From Zoogloeaceae bacterium G21618-S1 (GTDB taxonomy: Bacteria; Pseudomonadota; Gammaproteobacteria; Burkholderiales; Rhodocyclaceae), in NCBI GenBank assembly GCA_027214125.1, contig JAPWHF010000005.1, positions 186,951 through 250,950 on the forward strand: 64,000 nucleotides of DNA, written 5' to 3'. Both the position numbers and the translations under genes were made by a program. The notes under the pieces were generated by a model that worked only from the letters and a program-made list of their open reading frames with translations, did no database searches and was not told where the DNA came from. Positions 54,899 to 63,402 of the stretch are shown piece after piece (the first letter of the stretch is position 1; every line of letters starts with the position of its first letter).

Positions 54899-56353
54899 AT
54901 GACCGAAGACTTTCTGATCAATTTCACCCCGCAGGAAACCCGCGCCGCACTCATGCAGCAAGGCGTCGTCCAGGAACTCCACGTTGAGCGCAACGCCAGC
55001 CGCGGCATCGTCGGCAACGTCTATCAAGGCAAGGTGGTGCGGGTGCTGCCGGGCATGCAGTCGGCCTTCATCGACATCGGCCTCGAGCGCACCGCCTTCT
55101 TGCATGTGGCCGATATCTGGAGCGACCGCCACAACGGCGATCATGCCCGCCCGATCGAAAAGATTCTGGTCGAGGGCCAGAGCCTGATGGTGCAAGTGCT
55201 CAAGGATCCGATCGGCACCAAGGGCGCACGCCTGTCCACGCAGGTCAGCATCGCTGGCCGCCTGCTGGTGTATCTGCCTCAGGAAAAGCACATCGGCATC
55301 TCCCAGCGCATCGAGGACGAAGCGGGCCGAGAGGCCCTGCGCGAGCGTCTCGCCCGCCTGATGGGCGAAGACGAAACCGGCGGTTTCATTGTGCGCACCA
55401 TGGCTGAACAAGCCAGTGACGCGGAACTGGCTGCCGACATCGCCTACCTGCGCAAGCTGTGGCAAGAAATCATGAGCCGTGCCAGTGGCGCCAAGCCCCC
55501 GCTGGTGCTGTACCAGGATCTGACGCTCGGCCAGCGCGTGCTGCGCGACCTGGTGACCGACTCGACCTCACGCATCATCGTCGACTCGCGCGAAAACTTC
55601 CTCAAGCTCACCGCCTTCGCCAAGGAATACATGCCGCGGGTGCTGCCGCTGATCCACCACTACACCGGCGAGCGGCCGCTGTTCGACCTGCACAACGTCG
55701 AAGACGAAATCGAAAAAGCACTGGCCCGTCGGGTCGATCTGAAGAGCGGTGGCTACCTGATCATCGACCAGACCGAGGCGATGACGACCATCGATGTGAA
55801 CACCGGCGGCTTCGTCGGCGCCCGCAGCTTTGATGACACCATCTTCAAGACCAACCTCGAGGCTGCGCAGACCATCGCCCGCCAATTGCGCATGCGCAAC
55901 CTCGGCGGCATCATCATCATCGACTTCATCGACATGGAAACGATGGAGCACCGCGAGGCCGTGCTCGGCGAGTTCAAGCGCTCGCTGGAGCGCGACCACA
56001 CCAAGATGACCGTCAACGGCTTCACCGCGCTTGGCCTGGTCGAGATGACCCGCAAGCGCACCCGCGAGTCACTGGCCCACACCCTGTGCGAACCTTGCCC
56101 GACCTGCGACGGCCGTGGCGAGGTGCAGACCGCCCGCACCGTGTGCTACGAGATCCTGCGCGAACTGCTGCGCGAAGCCCGCCAATACAACGCCCGCGAG
56201 TTCCGCGTACTCGCCGCACCCAATGTCTGCGACCTCTTCCTCGACGAAGAATCGCAGTCACTGGCCATGCTCTCGGACTTCATCGACAAGACCATCTCAC
56301 TGCATCCGGAAGCCAGCTACACTCAGGAACAGTACGACATTGTTCTGCTCTGA
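54899..56353 (+). CDS. rng: Ribonuclease G
   Basis: Endoribonuclease maturing 16S rRNA 5' ends and degrading mRNAs, 484 residues, the RNase G rather than RNase E length. The S1 domain lies near residues 35-130 (GNVYQGKVVRVLPGMQSAFI DIGLERTAF), the catalytic core has TIDVNTGGFVGARSFDDTIF with metal-binding Asp, IIIIDFIDM, and the zinc-link CEPCPTCDGRGEVQT. It closes the nadD-rng block. Confidence 0.96.
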   Translation: MTEDFLINFTPQETRAALMQQGVVQELHVERNASRGIVGNVYQGKVVRVLPGMQSAFIDIGLERTAFLHVADIWSDRHNGDHARPIEKILVEGQSLMVQVLKDPIGTKGARLSTQVSIAGRLLVYLPQEKHIGISQRIEDEAGREALRERLARLMGEDETGGFIVRTMAEQASDAELAADIAYLRKLWQEIMSRASGAKPPLVLYQDLTLGQRVLRDLVTDSTSRIIVDSRENFLKLTAFAKEYMPRVLPLIHHYTGERPLFDLHNVEDEIEKALARRVDLKSGGYLIIDQTEAMTTIDVNTGGFVGARSFDDTIFKTNLEAAQTIARQLRMRNLGGIIIIDFIDMETMEHREAVLGEFKRSLERDHTKMTVNGFTALGLVEMTRKRTRESLAHTLCEPCPTCDGRGEVQTARTVCYEILRELLREARQYNAREFRVLAAPNVCDLFLDEESQSLAMLSDFIDKTISLHPEASYTQEQYDIVLL

Positions 56354-56405
56354 AGAAACCAGCCAGCGCCGTTCCGACCACATCGTCCCCAGGCCAACGC
56401 ACCGC

Positions 56406-57107
56406 ATGCCACACACGCGCCACACTTCGGAAGTGCATCACTCCCATCGCGCCGGCTGGCTGCGTGCGGCGGTGCTCGGCGCCAATGACGGCATCGTGTC
56501 GACCGCCAGCCTGATGCTCGGCGTGGCTGCGTCCGACGCCGGACACAGCGCACTGCTGATCGCCGGCGTGGCCGGACTGGTGGCCGGCGCCATGTCGATG
56601 GCTGCAGGAGAATACGTTTCTGTCAGTTCCCAGGCCGACACCGAACAGGCCGACCTGCGCCGCGAGCGCGCCGAACTGGATGCCCACCCGATCTACGAAC
56701 ACCAGGAGCTGGCCGCCATCTACGTCAAACGCGGCCTGAGCCCGGCGCTGGCCGACCAGGTGGCGCACCAACTGATGGACCACGACGCACTCGGCGCCCA
56801 TGCGCGCGACGAATTGGGCATCACCGACACCCTGAGTGCCCGCCCCGTACAGGCGGCACTCACTTCGGCAGCCACCTTCGCTGTCGGCGCCGCGCTGCCG
56901 CTGGCGGCCGCGATCCTTGCCCCCGCCCCCTGGCTGGAGCCGATCGTATCGGGCACCTCGCTGGTCGTGCTCACGGTGCTGGGTGCGCTGGCCGCCCGCG
57001 CCGGCGGGGCACCGGTGCTCCGTGCCGCCGTGCGAGTCACTTTCTGGGGGGCGCTGGCCATGGCGCTCACCGCGGCCGTCGGCCGCTTGTTCGGCACCGT
57101 ACTCTGA
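56406..57107 (+). CDS. VIT/CCC1-family membrane protein (metal transporter-like)
   Basis: A 233-residue VIT family protein with five hydrophobic helices. The family signature AAVLGANDGIVSTASLMLGV is followed by AGLVAGAMSMAAGEYVSVSS, a cytoplasmic metal-binding-like segment rich in Glu and His, and three C-terminal helices. Relatives move Fe2+ or Mn2+ out of the cytoplasm. An N-terminal HTRHTSEVHHSHR stretch could bind metal. The ATG at 56406 is chosen; the open frame to 56115 overlaps rng. Confidence 0.88.
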   Translation: MPHTRHTSEVHHSHRAGWLRAAVLGANDGIVSTASLMLGVAASDAGHSALLIAGVAGLVAGAMSMAAGEYVSVSSQADTEQADLRRERAELDAHPIYEHQELAAIYVKRGLSPALADQVAHQLMDHDALGAHARDELGITDTLSARPVQAALTSAATFAVGAALPLAAAILAPAPWLEPIVSGTSLVVLTVLGALAARAGGAPVLRAAVRVTFWGALAMALTAAVGRLFGTVL

Positions 57108-57123
57108 GCAAAAGCCTTGGCGG

Positions 57124-57282
57124 CTAGATTTTTCCAAGCAGCCACAGCACCAGCAAAATCACCAGCACCAGACCAAGACCACCGCTGGGGCCATAGCCCC
57201 AGCCACGGCTGTGCGGCCAGGCGGGAATCACACCCACCAGCATCAGAACCACCACAATCAACAGAATTGTTCCCACCGACAT
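57124..57282 (-). CDS. DUF3309 family small membrane protein
   Basis: A 52-residue protein found by translating the minus strand: two hydrophobic segments (SVGTILLIVVVLMLVGVIPA and GLGLVLVILLVLWLLGKI) around a WPHSRGWGYGPSGG turn, the DUF3309 layout. GGAGAATGA precedes the ATG at 57282. Function unknown; such genes accompany stress loci. Confidence 0.8.
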   Translation of the reverse strand: MSVGTILLIVVVLMLVGVIPAWPHSRGWGYGPSGGLGLVLVILLVLWLLGKI

Positions 57283-57362
57283 TTCATTCTCCTTTCACGC
57301 CATCGCGACCACAGCTGGGGCCCACGACGTTACGACGGCCGGGGTCTCACCGGCCGCTTCGT

Positions 57363-57677
57363 TTACTTGACCTGCATGTCGTTCTTGACCGACGTCACAC
57401 CGGCCACACCGCGTGCTACCTCGGTCGCCCGGTTAGACGCAGCCCGTGAGCTGACAAAGCCGCTCAGTTGAACGACGCCCTTGAAAGTCTCCACGTTGAT
57501 TTCCGCCGACTTGAGCATCGGATCGCCGAAAATCGCCACCTTCACCTTGGAGGTCACGACGCTGTCGTCGATGTATTCGCCCGTGCCTTCCTGCCTCGGC
57601 GTAGAGCTACACCCCACAGAGGTGAGCAATGCCGCGGCCAGAACAATGGCTGACAGATAGGTGCCGATTCGATTCAT
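57363..57677 (-). CDS. BON-domain lipoprotein
   Basis: A 104-residue periplasmic protein with a lipobox (LLTSVGCSS, Cys about residue 23) and one BON domain (DDSVVTSKVKVAIFGDPMLK, INVETFKGVVQLSGFVSS, ATEVARGVAGVTSVKNDMQV). BON proteins resemble OsmY and help cells survive osmotic stress, probably by contact with membranes. GGAGAACAC precedes the ATG at 57677; the frame extends to 57959 without support. Confidence 0.88.
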   Translation of the reverse strand: MNRIGTYLSAIVLAAALLTSVGCSSTPRQEGTGEYIDDSVVTSKVKVAIFGDPMLKSAEINVETFKGVVQLSGFVSSRAASNRATEVARGVAGVTSVKNDMQVK

Positions 57678-58078
57678 GATGTGTTCTCCTTCACTGGATG
57701 GACCTACGGATCTCGCGCCAGAAAACACCGTACAACCCACTGTTTCTGCGACGATCGGCCTGAACGTCGCGAGGTGCTGACCGGGCAAGCCCCGATTCGC
57801 ACACCCACGTCGCTTGACTGACACCAGCATAGCCATCGGGCGCCGCCGAATCGGTACGCTAGCGAACACATCGCCGCAGTGACGGGGAGCCCGGCTTGAG
57901 CCGAAAGAGTCGAGCAACGCGCTTGGTGTCGGGGCGAACTTCGGCTGAACGCGGCACACCCGTGCGTGCGCAGGCGCACAGACGGCGCAGGGTCATGTGC
58001 GCGATCGTCAGGCTTGAGGTGCCCTTGTCGTACGCAACAACAAGGCATGACGTCGCCGTGTTCAAGGAGAACCCGCAA
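57678..58078. other. 401-bp divergent intergenic region
   Basis: Separates the BON lipoprotein gene from the desaturase gene. The desaturase frame is open back to 57896, but that part lacks the hydrophobic and histidine-rich character of the enzyme. No clear promoter, palindrome or RNA was recognised. Confidence 0.45.
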
Positions 58079-59329
58079 ATGCCCATCCCCGTGTTTGATC
58101 TGCCCTGGTGGGGGGTGGTGCTGGCCACACTTGGCCTGACCCAGCTCACCATCCTTTCGGTAACAGTTTTTCTCCACCGCCACCAGGCCCATCGCGCCTT
58201 GACGCTACATCCGGCCATCAGCCACGCCTTCCGATTCTGGCTGTGGCTGAGCACCGGCATGATCACGCGCGAGTGGGTCGCCATTCACCGCAAGCACCAC
58301 GCCACCACCGAAACGGCCGACGACCCGCACAGCCCGCAGATCCACGGCATCCGTAAAGTGCTATACGAGGGCGCCGAGCTCTACCGGGAAGAGAGCCGCT
58401 GTGCCGCAACACTCGAAAAATACGGCCACCACACGCCAGATGACTGGATCGAGCGCCGTCTGTACACCCGCCACAGCCAGCTCGGCATCGGCCTCATGCT
58501 GATCCTCGACCTGCTGCTGTTCGGCCCGATCGGACTCACCGTCTGGGCGGTGCAAATGCTGTGGATTCCGTTCTTTGCGGCAGGCGTCATCAACGGCATC
58601 GGCCACTATTGGGGCTATCGCAACTTTGCCGCCAACGACGCCTCGCGAAACATCGTGCCCTGGGGCGTCCTGATCGGTGGCGAAGAGCTGCACAACAACC
58701 ACCACGCCTATATCAGCTCGGCGAAATTCTCCAACCGTTGGTGGGAGTTCGACAGTGGCTGGGCGCTTATCCGCCTGCTCGAAATGCTCGGTCTGGCGCA
58801 GGTGCGCCGCCTGACACCGATAATCCGCCACAACCCGGCCACGCAGCACTGCGATGCCGACACGCTGGCATCGGTGCTGACCCATCGCTTTGATGTGCTG
58901 GCCGGCTTCGCCCGTGCCGTCAGCGGCGCCTCACGCGACGCGCTTCGCCCCTTCGAGTCCGGAGACAGCCCCCCAACGACCCACGACATCACCTTGCGGG
59001 ACGCGGTCCGGCACTGGCTGTGGGGCACCGATAACACGTTGCCCGAATCGGCACGCCAGGCACTGGCAGACACGCTACCGACCAGCGCCGTGCTGATCAC
59101 CCTGTCCGCCCTGCGTCGGGATCTGACCGCCCTGTGGTGCCGCTCCGATGCCTCCACGGCGCAATTGACCTGCCAGCTCGAACACTGGTGCCAGAGCGCC
59201 GAGCGCAGCGGCATCACCGCACTAAGCGACTTCTCGCGGGCGCTGCGCGGCTACGAATCCGCTCCCGCCCGGGCCAGCGTGAGCGCCACACATGCCGCGC
59301 CAACATCGGCACGGCTCACTTCTTCTTGA
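58079..59329 (+). CDS. Membrane fatty acid desaturase (delta-9 type)
   Basis: Diiron acyl desaturase, 416 residues, introducing a double bond into membrane acyl chains. Three histidine boxes are present: FLHRHQAHRAL, AIHRKHHATTE and EELHNNHHAY. Four hydrophobic helices flank them (GVVLATLGLTQLTILSVTVF). The C-terminal 130 residues, from about 285, are helical and not part of the catalytic core. AAGGAGAA precedes the ATG at 58079. Overlaps the 3' end of the converging coiled-coil gene by 14 bp. Confidence 0.92.
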   Translation: MPIPVFDLPWWGVVLATLGLTQLTILSVTVFLHRHQAHRALTLHPAISHAFRFWLWLSTGMITREWVAIHRKHHATTETADDPHSPQIHGIRKVLYEGAELYREESRCAATLEKYGHHTPDDWIERRLYTRHSQLGIGLMLILDLLLFGPIGLTVWAVQMLWIPFFAAGVINGIGHYWGYRNFAANDASRNIVPWGVLIGGEELHNNHHAYISSAKFSNRWWEFDSGWALIRLLEMLGLAQVRRLTPIIRHNPATQHCDADTLASVLTHRFDVLAGFARAVSGASRDALRPFESGDSPPTTHDITLRDAVRHWLWGTDNTLPESARQALADTLPTSAVLITLSALRRDLTALWCRSDASTAQLTCQLEHWCQSAERSGITALSDFSRALRGYESAPARASVSATHAAPTSARLTSS

Positions 59330-59606
59330 CCGTCCTGAGCCGCTCCGTCATCTCCTTGAGCGCCTCCCAGGAGGCATCCGTGTTGGACTTGATCTGCGCC
59401 CAGTTCTCATCGTTCGCTTGCCGCAAATCGGACAGATGCTGCAACGCCTCCTTGCGCTTGGCATGAAGCGCTTCGATGTTCGCCTCATACTGCCGCTTCA
59501 CACGAACCTCCCATTGCTCGGCCTCTGCCAGCAAGGGTTCGATCTTCTCCTTCCATTCGCCCAACTGCTTTTCCATCAGGGCCAGATACTCTTCTCGCTT
59601 GTTCAT
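59316..59606 (-). CDS. Small coiled-coil protein (sll1863 stress-response-like)
   Basis: A 96-residue, highly charged, mostly helical protein (NKREEYLALMEKQLGEWKEK, RVKRQYEANIEALHAKRKEA). It resembles proteins named sll1863-type stress response, coiled coils of unknown function. AGGAG lies before the ATG at 59606; the frame extends to 59756 without support. It may belong to the set of stress genes around it. Confidence 0.75.
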   Translation of the reverse strand: MNKREEYLALMEKQLGEWKEKIEPLLAEAEQWEVRVKRQYEANIEALHAKRKEALQHLSDLRQANDENWAQIKSNTDASWEALKEMTERLRTVKKK

Positions 59607-59756
59607 CTGAGCGCTCCTTCTCATGGGTGTGGCATTCGATGCCCGCCACGGTCTGTCGACACGACGCGGTCGGGAACGATCAGCATGGCGCCGGGCACCC
59701 ACACCGGTCTGTTCGGTCACCAACACAAGGCCAGTATCCCCCCCGGTCGTCATCAC

Positions 59757-59787
59757 AAAAAAAAGGACCCTCGCAATGCGAAGATCC
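59757..59787 (-). terminator. Rho-independent terminator of the PRC-barrel gene
   Basis: On the minus strand GGATCTTCGC (59787-59778) pairs with GCGAGGGTCC (59774-59765), including G-U pairs, followed by eight T (59764-59757). It lies 35 bp after the PRC-barrel stop. Confidence 0.85.
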
Positions 59788-59821
59788 CGTTCATCCCGGC
59801 GCGGCGCCGGGCACGAAGCAT

Positions 59822-60223
59822 TTACATCGGTCGGGGCACGGTGCTCGATTGTTCAGTGCCAGTACCGTAGTAGGCATGGATATTCTTCTCCCAAGCCGCG
59901 TCAGCCATGTTTGGCCAATGATCCTTGTCAAACCCCGGCGCATCCTTGAAACGTGCCACATCGCCATCGAGTTTGAAGCGCTTGTTCGCACTGTCGAGCG
60001 TGAACGCACGCCACGGCACCGCAAACAACTTTTCACCCATGCCGAGGAAGCCGCCGAACGACAGCACCGCGTAATTCACGGTGCCCGTTGCAACATCCAG
60101 CATCAACTCCTTGATCTCACCGAGCTTTTCGTCGCCCTTGCCATAGACGTCGTCACCAATAATGGTGCCGGCACTGAGCATTCGCGACGTGATGGTGGTG
60201 CTTGTTGTCGTTGCATTTGTCAT
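59822..60223 (-). CDS. PRC-barrel domain protein
   Basis: A 133-residue cytoplasmic protein. The PRC barrel spans about residues 15-90 (LSAGTIIGDDVYGKGDEKLG, KELMLDVATGTVNYAVLSFG, MGEKLFAVPWRAFTLD). PRC-barrel proteins of this size often accompany stress genes; a precise function is unknown. AGGAGAACAC precedes the ATG. It has its own terminator. Confidence 0.87.
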   Translation of the reverse strand: MTNATTTSTTITSRMLSAGTIIGDDVYGKGDEKLGEIKELMLDVATGTVNYAVLSFGGFLGMGEKLFAVPWRAFTLDSANKRFKLDGDVARFKDAPGFDKDHWPNMADAAWEKNIHAYYGTGTEQSSTVPRPM

Positions 60224-60307
60224 TGTGTTCTCCTGCCGACCTGCGTCGGCTCAACGCAACTCACAGGCGGATACGAGAGCGTATCTGCGCCGTGAGCCGC
60301 AATATAC

Positions 60308-60493
60308 TTAGCTGGCCTTGGTCACGTTCTTGAGATCTTCCTTCACATCACCGGCAATGGTCTGGGCTTTGCCTGCAAGCTGATCGATCTTGCCTTTTCG
60401 CTCAAGGTCCTTATTGCCGACAAGCTGTCCGGCAGCCTGCTCGACTTTGCCTTTCGCAGCTTGGACGCCGCCCTTCACTTGATCTTTGTTCAT
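60308..60493 (-). CDS. CsbD family stress protein
   Basis: A 61-residue protein of the CsbD family (MNKDQVKGGVQAAKGKVEQA, KGKIDQLAGKAQTIAGDVKE), strongly helical and soluble, known as a general-stress marker in bacteria. CCAGGAGT is a good ribosome-binding site before the ATG at 60493. Function unknown. Confidence 0.9.
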   Translation of the reverse strand: MNKDQVKGGVQAAKGKVEQAAGQLVGNKDLERKGKIDQLAGKAQTIAGDVKEDLKNVTKAS

Positions 60494-60628
60494 GCCGTAC
60501 TCCTGGGTGTTACTCGGTGGCAAGGGGGGCTGCTGCCCGCTTCCGGGGATCAGCCCCGCCACACATCAACACTATCGATCCGGTTCGTCGCCGTCTGTGC
60601 GGCAACGTCCATTGGGGCACTACAGGGG

Positions 60629-60657
60629 TAAAAAAAACCCGGCGCAACCTGCGCCGG
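60629..60657 (-). terminator. Rho-independent terminator of the glycine-zipper gene
   Basis: On minus CCCGGCGCA (60657-60649) pairs with TGCGCCGGG (60645-60637), followed by eight T (60636-60629), 45 bp after the stop of the gene ending at 60703. Confidence 0.88.
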
Positions 60658-60702
60658 GGCGACGGGATCGCTTGCCACGCCCCAAAAACCTGACGGTCCG
60701 TT

Positions 60703-60918
60703 TCATTTCGTGACTTCGTGACCGATGACGCCGCCCACGGCGGCGCCGCCGAGCGTGCCTGCCGTGCTACCGCCGGTCAAAATCGCCCCGCCGATCGCAC
60801 CGACGCCGGCGCCAATGGCCGTGCTCTGTCCCTGTTTGGACATTCCGCCGCACCCACCAACGCCGACCATCAGCATGCCCGCCATCACGGCCAGCACCAC
60901 ACTGTGCAGAATTTTCAT
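60703..60918 (-). CDS. Glycine-zipper lipoprotein (OsmB-like)
   Basis: A 71-residue lipoprotein: signal with lipobox (VMAGMLMVGVGGC, Cys about residue 23), then a glycine-zipper helix pair (STAIGAGVGAIGGAILTGGS, AGTLGGAAVGGVIGHEV). Similar to osmotically inducible lipoprotein B; probably an outer-membrane stress protein. Its own terminator follows. Confidence 0.88.
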   Translation of the reverse strand: MKILHSVVLAVMAGMLMVGVGGCGGMSKQGQSTAIGAGVGAIGGAILTGGSTAGTLGGAAVGGVIGHEVTK

Positions 60919-60941
60919 GGCACCACCTCATTCTCAAACCG

Positions 60942-60961
60942 CCGGCATCTGCTGATGCCGG
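60942..60961. other. Hairpin in the divergent gap before the Crp/Fnr gene
   Basis: CCGGCATC (60942-60949) and GATGCCGG (60954-60961) form a perfect 8-bp stem around TGCT, upstream of the glycine-zipper gene. It might be an operator or structured leader; no further support. Confidence 0.4.
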
Positions 60962-61166
60962 ATAACACGGCCGGGATGTCGCGCCTTGCGAGCACACATC
61001 ATTCGCACTGCCGCCCGGACGCTCGAAGCCTACGACGCAGTCCCCCGTCAATCTGTCTGCTGGCGCACATACGGCCGATCAGCCCCACTCGGAAACATCA
61101 CATTTCCGCGCGTCGATATGCATGCACCTATACTGAAAACGTCAGTCACTCCCACCCTTCTACCCG

Positions 61167-61889
61167 ATGCCGACTCTCGACCCGCACCCCCGCCAGAACC
61201 ACCTCCTCGCGGCGCTGCCAGCGGCCGACGCCGAACGCATCTTCCCGCAACTCGAATACGTACCGATGCCACTGGGCCACGTGCTGTATGAATCCGGCAT
61301 CCAGATGCGCCATATCTATTTCCCGACCACCTCGATCGTCTCCTTGCTCTACGTCATGGAAGATGGCGCATCCGCCGAAATTGCGGTCGTCGGCAACGAG
61401 GGCATCGTCGGCGTCTCCCTTTTCATGGGGGGTGAAACCACCCCCAGCCGCGCCGTGGTCCAAAGTGCCGGCCACGCCTACCGCTGGTCGGGCCCGGCGC
61501 TGAAAGACGAGTTCTATCTCGCCGGCCCCATGCAGCGTTTGTTGTTACGCTACACCCAGAGCCTGATGACCCAGATGGCACAGACGGCGGTATGCAACCG
61601 CCACCACACCCTCGATCAGCAGTTCTGCCGCTGGTTACTACTGTCACTCGACCGCCTGTCCTCGAACGAACTGGTGATGACCCAGGAACTGATCGCCAAC
61701 ATGCTCGGCGTCCGGCGCGAAGGAGTCACCGAAGCGGCCGGCAACGTCCAGCGCGCCGGTCTGATCACCTACCAGCGCGGACACATCACGGTCATCGACC
61801 GGCCAGGTCTGGAGGCGCGCACCTGCGAGTGCTACGCGGTAGTCAAAAAAGAACTCGACCGTCTGCTGCCCTATTCGAACGCCTTATAG
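61167..61889 (+). CDS. Crp/Fnr family transcriptional regulator
   Basis: A 240-residue regulator with an N-terminal cNMP-binding fold (PQLEYVPMPLGHVLYESGIQ, ISIV-type barrel strands, GNEGIVGVSLFMGG) and a C-terminal winged helix (MTQELIANMLGVRREGVTEA). There is no N-terminal Fe-S cysteine cluster as in Fnr, and the cyclic-AMP phosphate-binding arginine/serine signature is not evident, so the effector is unknown. It may control the nearby stress genes; cbpA follows 26 bp later. Confidence 0.88.
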   Translation: MPTLDPHPRQNHLLAALPAADAERIFPQLEYVPMPLGHVLYESGIQMRHIYFPTTSIVSLLYVMEDGASAEIAVVGNEGIVGVSLFMGGETTPSRAVVQSAGHAYRWSGPALKDEFYLAGPMQRLLLRYTQSLMTQMAQTAVCNRHHTLDQQFCRWLLLSLDRLSSNELVMTQELIANMLGVRREGVTEAAGNVQRAGLITYQRGHITVIDRPGLEARTCECYAVVKKELDRLLPYSNAL

Positions 61890-61915
61890 CCCTGCCACTG
61901 GAAGCTGCACACGCC

Positions 61916-62851
61916 ATGAAATTCAAGGACTACTACGAAACCTTCGGCCTGCCCCGGGGCGCCACCCAGGACGAGATCAAACGCACCTATCGCAAGCTGG
62001 CCCGCAAATACCACCCGGACGTGAACAAGGACGCCGATGCCGAGGCGCGCTTCAAGGAGCTGGGCGAAGCCTACGCCGTGCTCAAGGACCCCGAAAAGCG
62101 AGCGGCCTACGACCAGATGGGCAACCAGTGGAAGGCCGGGCAGGACTTCCAGCCCCCGCCGGACTGGGACGCCGGCTTCGAGTTCCGCGGCGACGGTGCC
62201 GACGACGGCATCGACGCCAGCGAGTTCTTCGAAGCCCTGTTTGGCCGACACGCGAACAGGGCCGGGCATCGGTCGAGCGGGCACGCCCGGGGCGAGGATC
62301 ATCACGCCAAGGTGCTGATCGATCTGGAAGACGCCTACCGCGGCGCCGAGCGCAGCATCTCCCTGCGCGTGCCGGTGGTGGACGCTCAAGGCCATGTCAC
62401 GCTGGCCGAGCGCCGGCTCGACGTCAGCATTCCCAAGGGCGTCCGGGCCGGGCAACACCTGCGTCTGGCCGGCCAGGGCGAACCGGGCCGGGGCAATGGC
62501 CCGGCGGGTGATCTGTACCTCGAGATCGGTTTCAACCCCCACCCGCAGTTCCGCGTCGATGGGCGCGACGTCTTTATTGACCTGCCCCTGGCACCGTGGG
62601 AAGCCGCCCTCGGCTGCTCAGTGAGCTTGCCGACACCTGGCGGATCGGTGCAACTGACCATTCCGGCTGGCTCGGCAGCAGGGCGCCGGCTACGCCTGCG
62701 AGGCAAAGGCATTCCCGGCAATCCCCCCGGCGATCTCTACGCGGTGGCCACCCTCTCCCTGCCGCCGGCGACCAGCGACAGCGAGAAAGCGGCCTACCGC
62801 ACGCTGGCCGACGCCTTCGACTTCAACCCACGCGCGCACATGAAAGGCTGA
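61916..62851 (+). CDS. cbpA: Curved DNA-binding protein CbpA (DnaJ-like co-chaperone)
   Basis: A 311-residue type II Hsp40. J domain in residues 1-65 with the HPD motif (RKLARKYHPDVNKDADAE), a Gly/Asp-rich linker without zinc finger, and the C-terminal peptide-binding domains (LRLAGQGEPGRGNGPAGDLY, RLRLRGKGIPGNPPGDLYAV). It stimulates DnaK and in E. coli also binds curved DNA. The ATG at 61916 is chosen over a frame open to 61592 inside the regulator gene. Paired with cbpM. Confidence 0.93.
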   Translation: MKFKDYYETFGLPRGATQDEIKRTYRKLARKYHPDVNKDADAEARFKELGEAYAVLKDPEKRAAYDQMGNQWKAGQDFQPPPDWDAGFEFRGDGADDGIDASEFFEALFGRHANRAGHRSSGHARGEDHHAKVLIDLEDAYRGAERSISLRVPVVDAQGHVTLAERRLDVSIPKGVRAGQHLRLAGQGEPGRGNGPAGDLYLEIGFNPHPQFRVDGRDVFIDLPLAPWEAALGCSVSLPTPGGSVQLTIPAGSAAGRRLRLRGKGIPGNPPGDLYAVATLSLPPATSDSEKAAYRTLADAFDFNPRAHMKG

Positions 62852-62857
62852 TCCGTC

Positions 62858-63175
62858 ATGAGTACAAAAGACTCGCAACCCGCCCAGGGCACAATCGTTG
62901 AAGAAGAACTCCACCTGACCCTGCTGGAACTGTGTCAGGCGACCCGCGCCTCGCAAGAATACGTGGTGACCTGGGTGTATGAAGGCGTGCTCGAACCCCT
63001 TGGCCAAGCGCCCGAGGACTGGCGCTTTACCGGAGAGTCGCTGCGGCGCGCGCGACTCGCCTGCTGGCTCACCCGCGACCTCGAGATCAACCCGCCCGGC
63101 GTCGCCATGGCGCTGGATCTGCTCGATGAAATCGCCACCTTGCAGGCTCGCTTGCAGCGCCTCGGCGAGCCATGA
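62858..63175 (+). CDS. cbpM: CbpA modulator CbpM
   Basis: A 105-residue MerR-like helical protein that binds the J domain of CbpA and restrains it. Family pattern: LHLTLLELCQATRASQEYVV, WVYEGVLEPLG and RRARLACWLTRDLEINPPGV, then a C-terminal coil (DLLDEIATLQARLQRLG). It starts 6 bp after cbpA. Confidence 0.92.
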   Translation: MSTKDSQPAQGTIVEEELHLTLLELCQATRASQEYVVTWVYEGVLEPLGQAPEDWRFTGESLRRARLACWLTRDLEINPPGVAMALDLLDEIATLQARLQRLGEP

Positions 63176-63260
63176 GCCCCGGATTCGATCGCCGCATTGT
63201 CGACGTGGTCCTACCGCCACAGGCTGAACACCCCGGACCTCCGGGCGGCAAAACGAGACA

Positions 63261-63312
63261 TTGACTCCTGCCAGAGAGGGGCCATACTCAAGGGGCTGTT
63301 GCACCGCAGCAG
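63261..63312 (+). promoter_or_regulatory. Phasin promoter with TGC-rich dyad at the start site
   Basis: TTGACT (63261-63266), a 16-bp spacer and CATACT (63283-63288) form a good sigma-70 promoter. Immediately after lies the dyad CTGTTGC-ACC-GCAGCAG (63296-63312), at the expected transcription start. PhaR, the phasin repressor, is known to bind TGC-rich dyads, so this may be its operator. Confidence 0.5.
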
Positions 63313-63402
63313 CCCAGCCGCCAAGAACGGCACCGGTGACGTACAACACGAAACCCAACGTGCAAGCGCCACCTCACGCAAGAGCGCCAAAAAGGCAACA
63401 CC

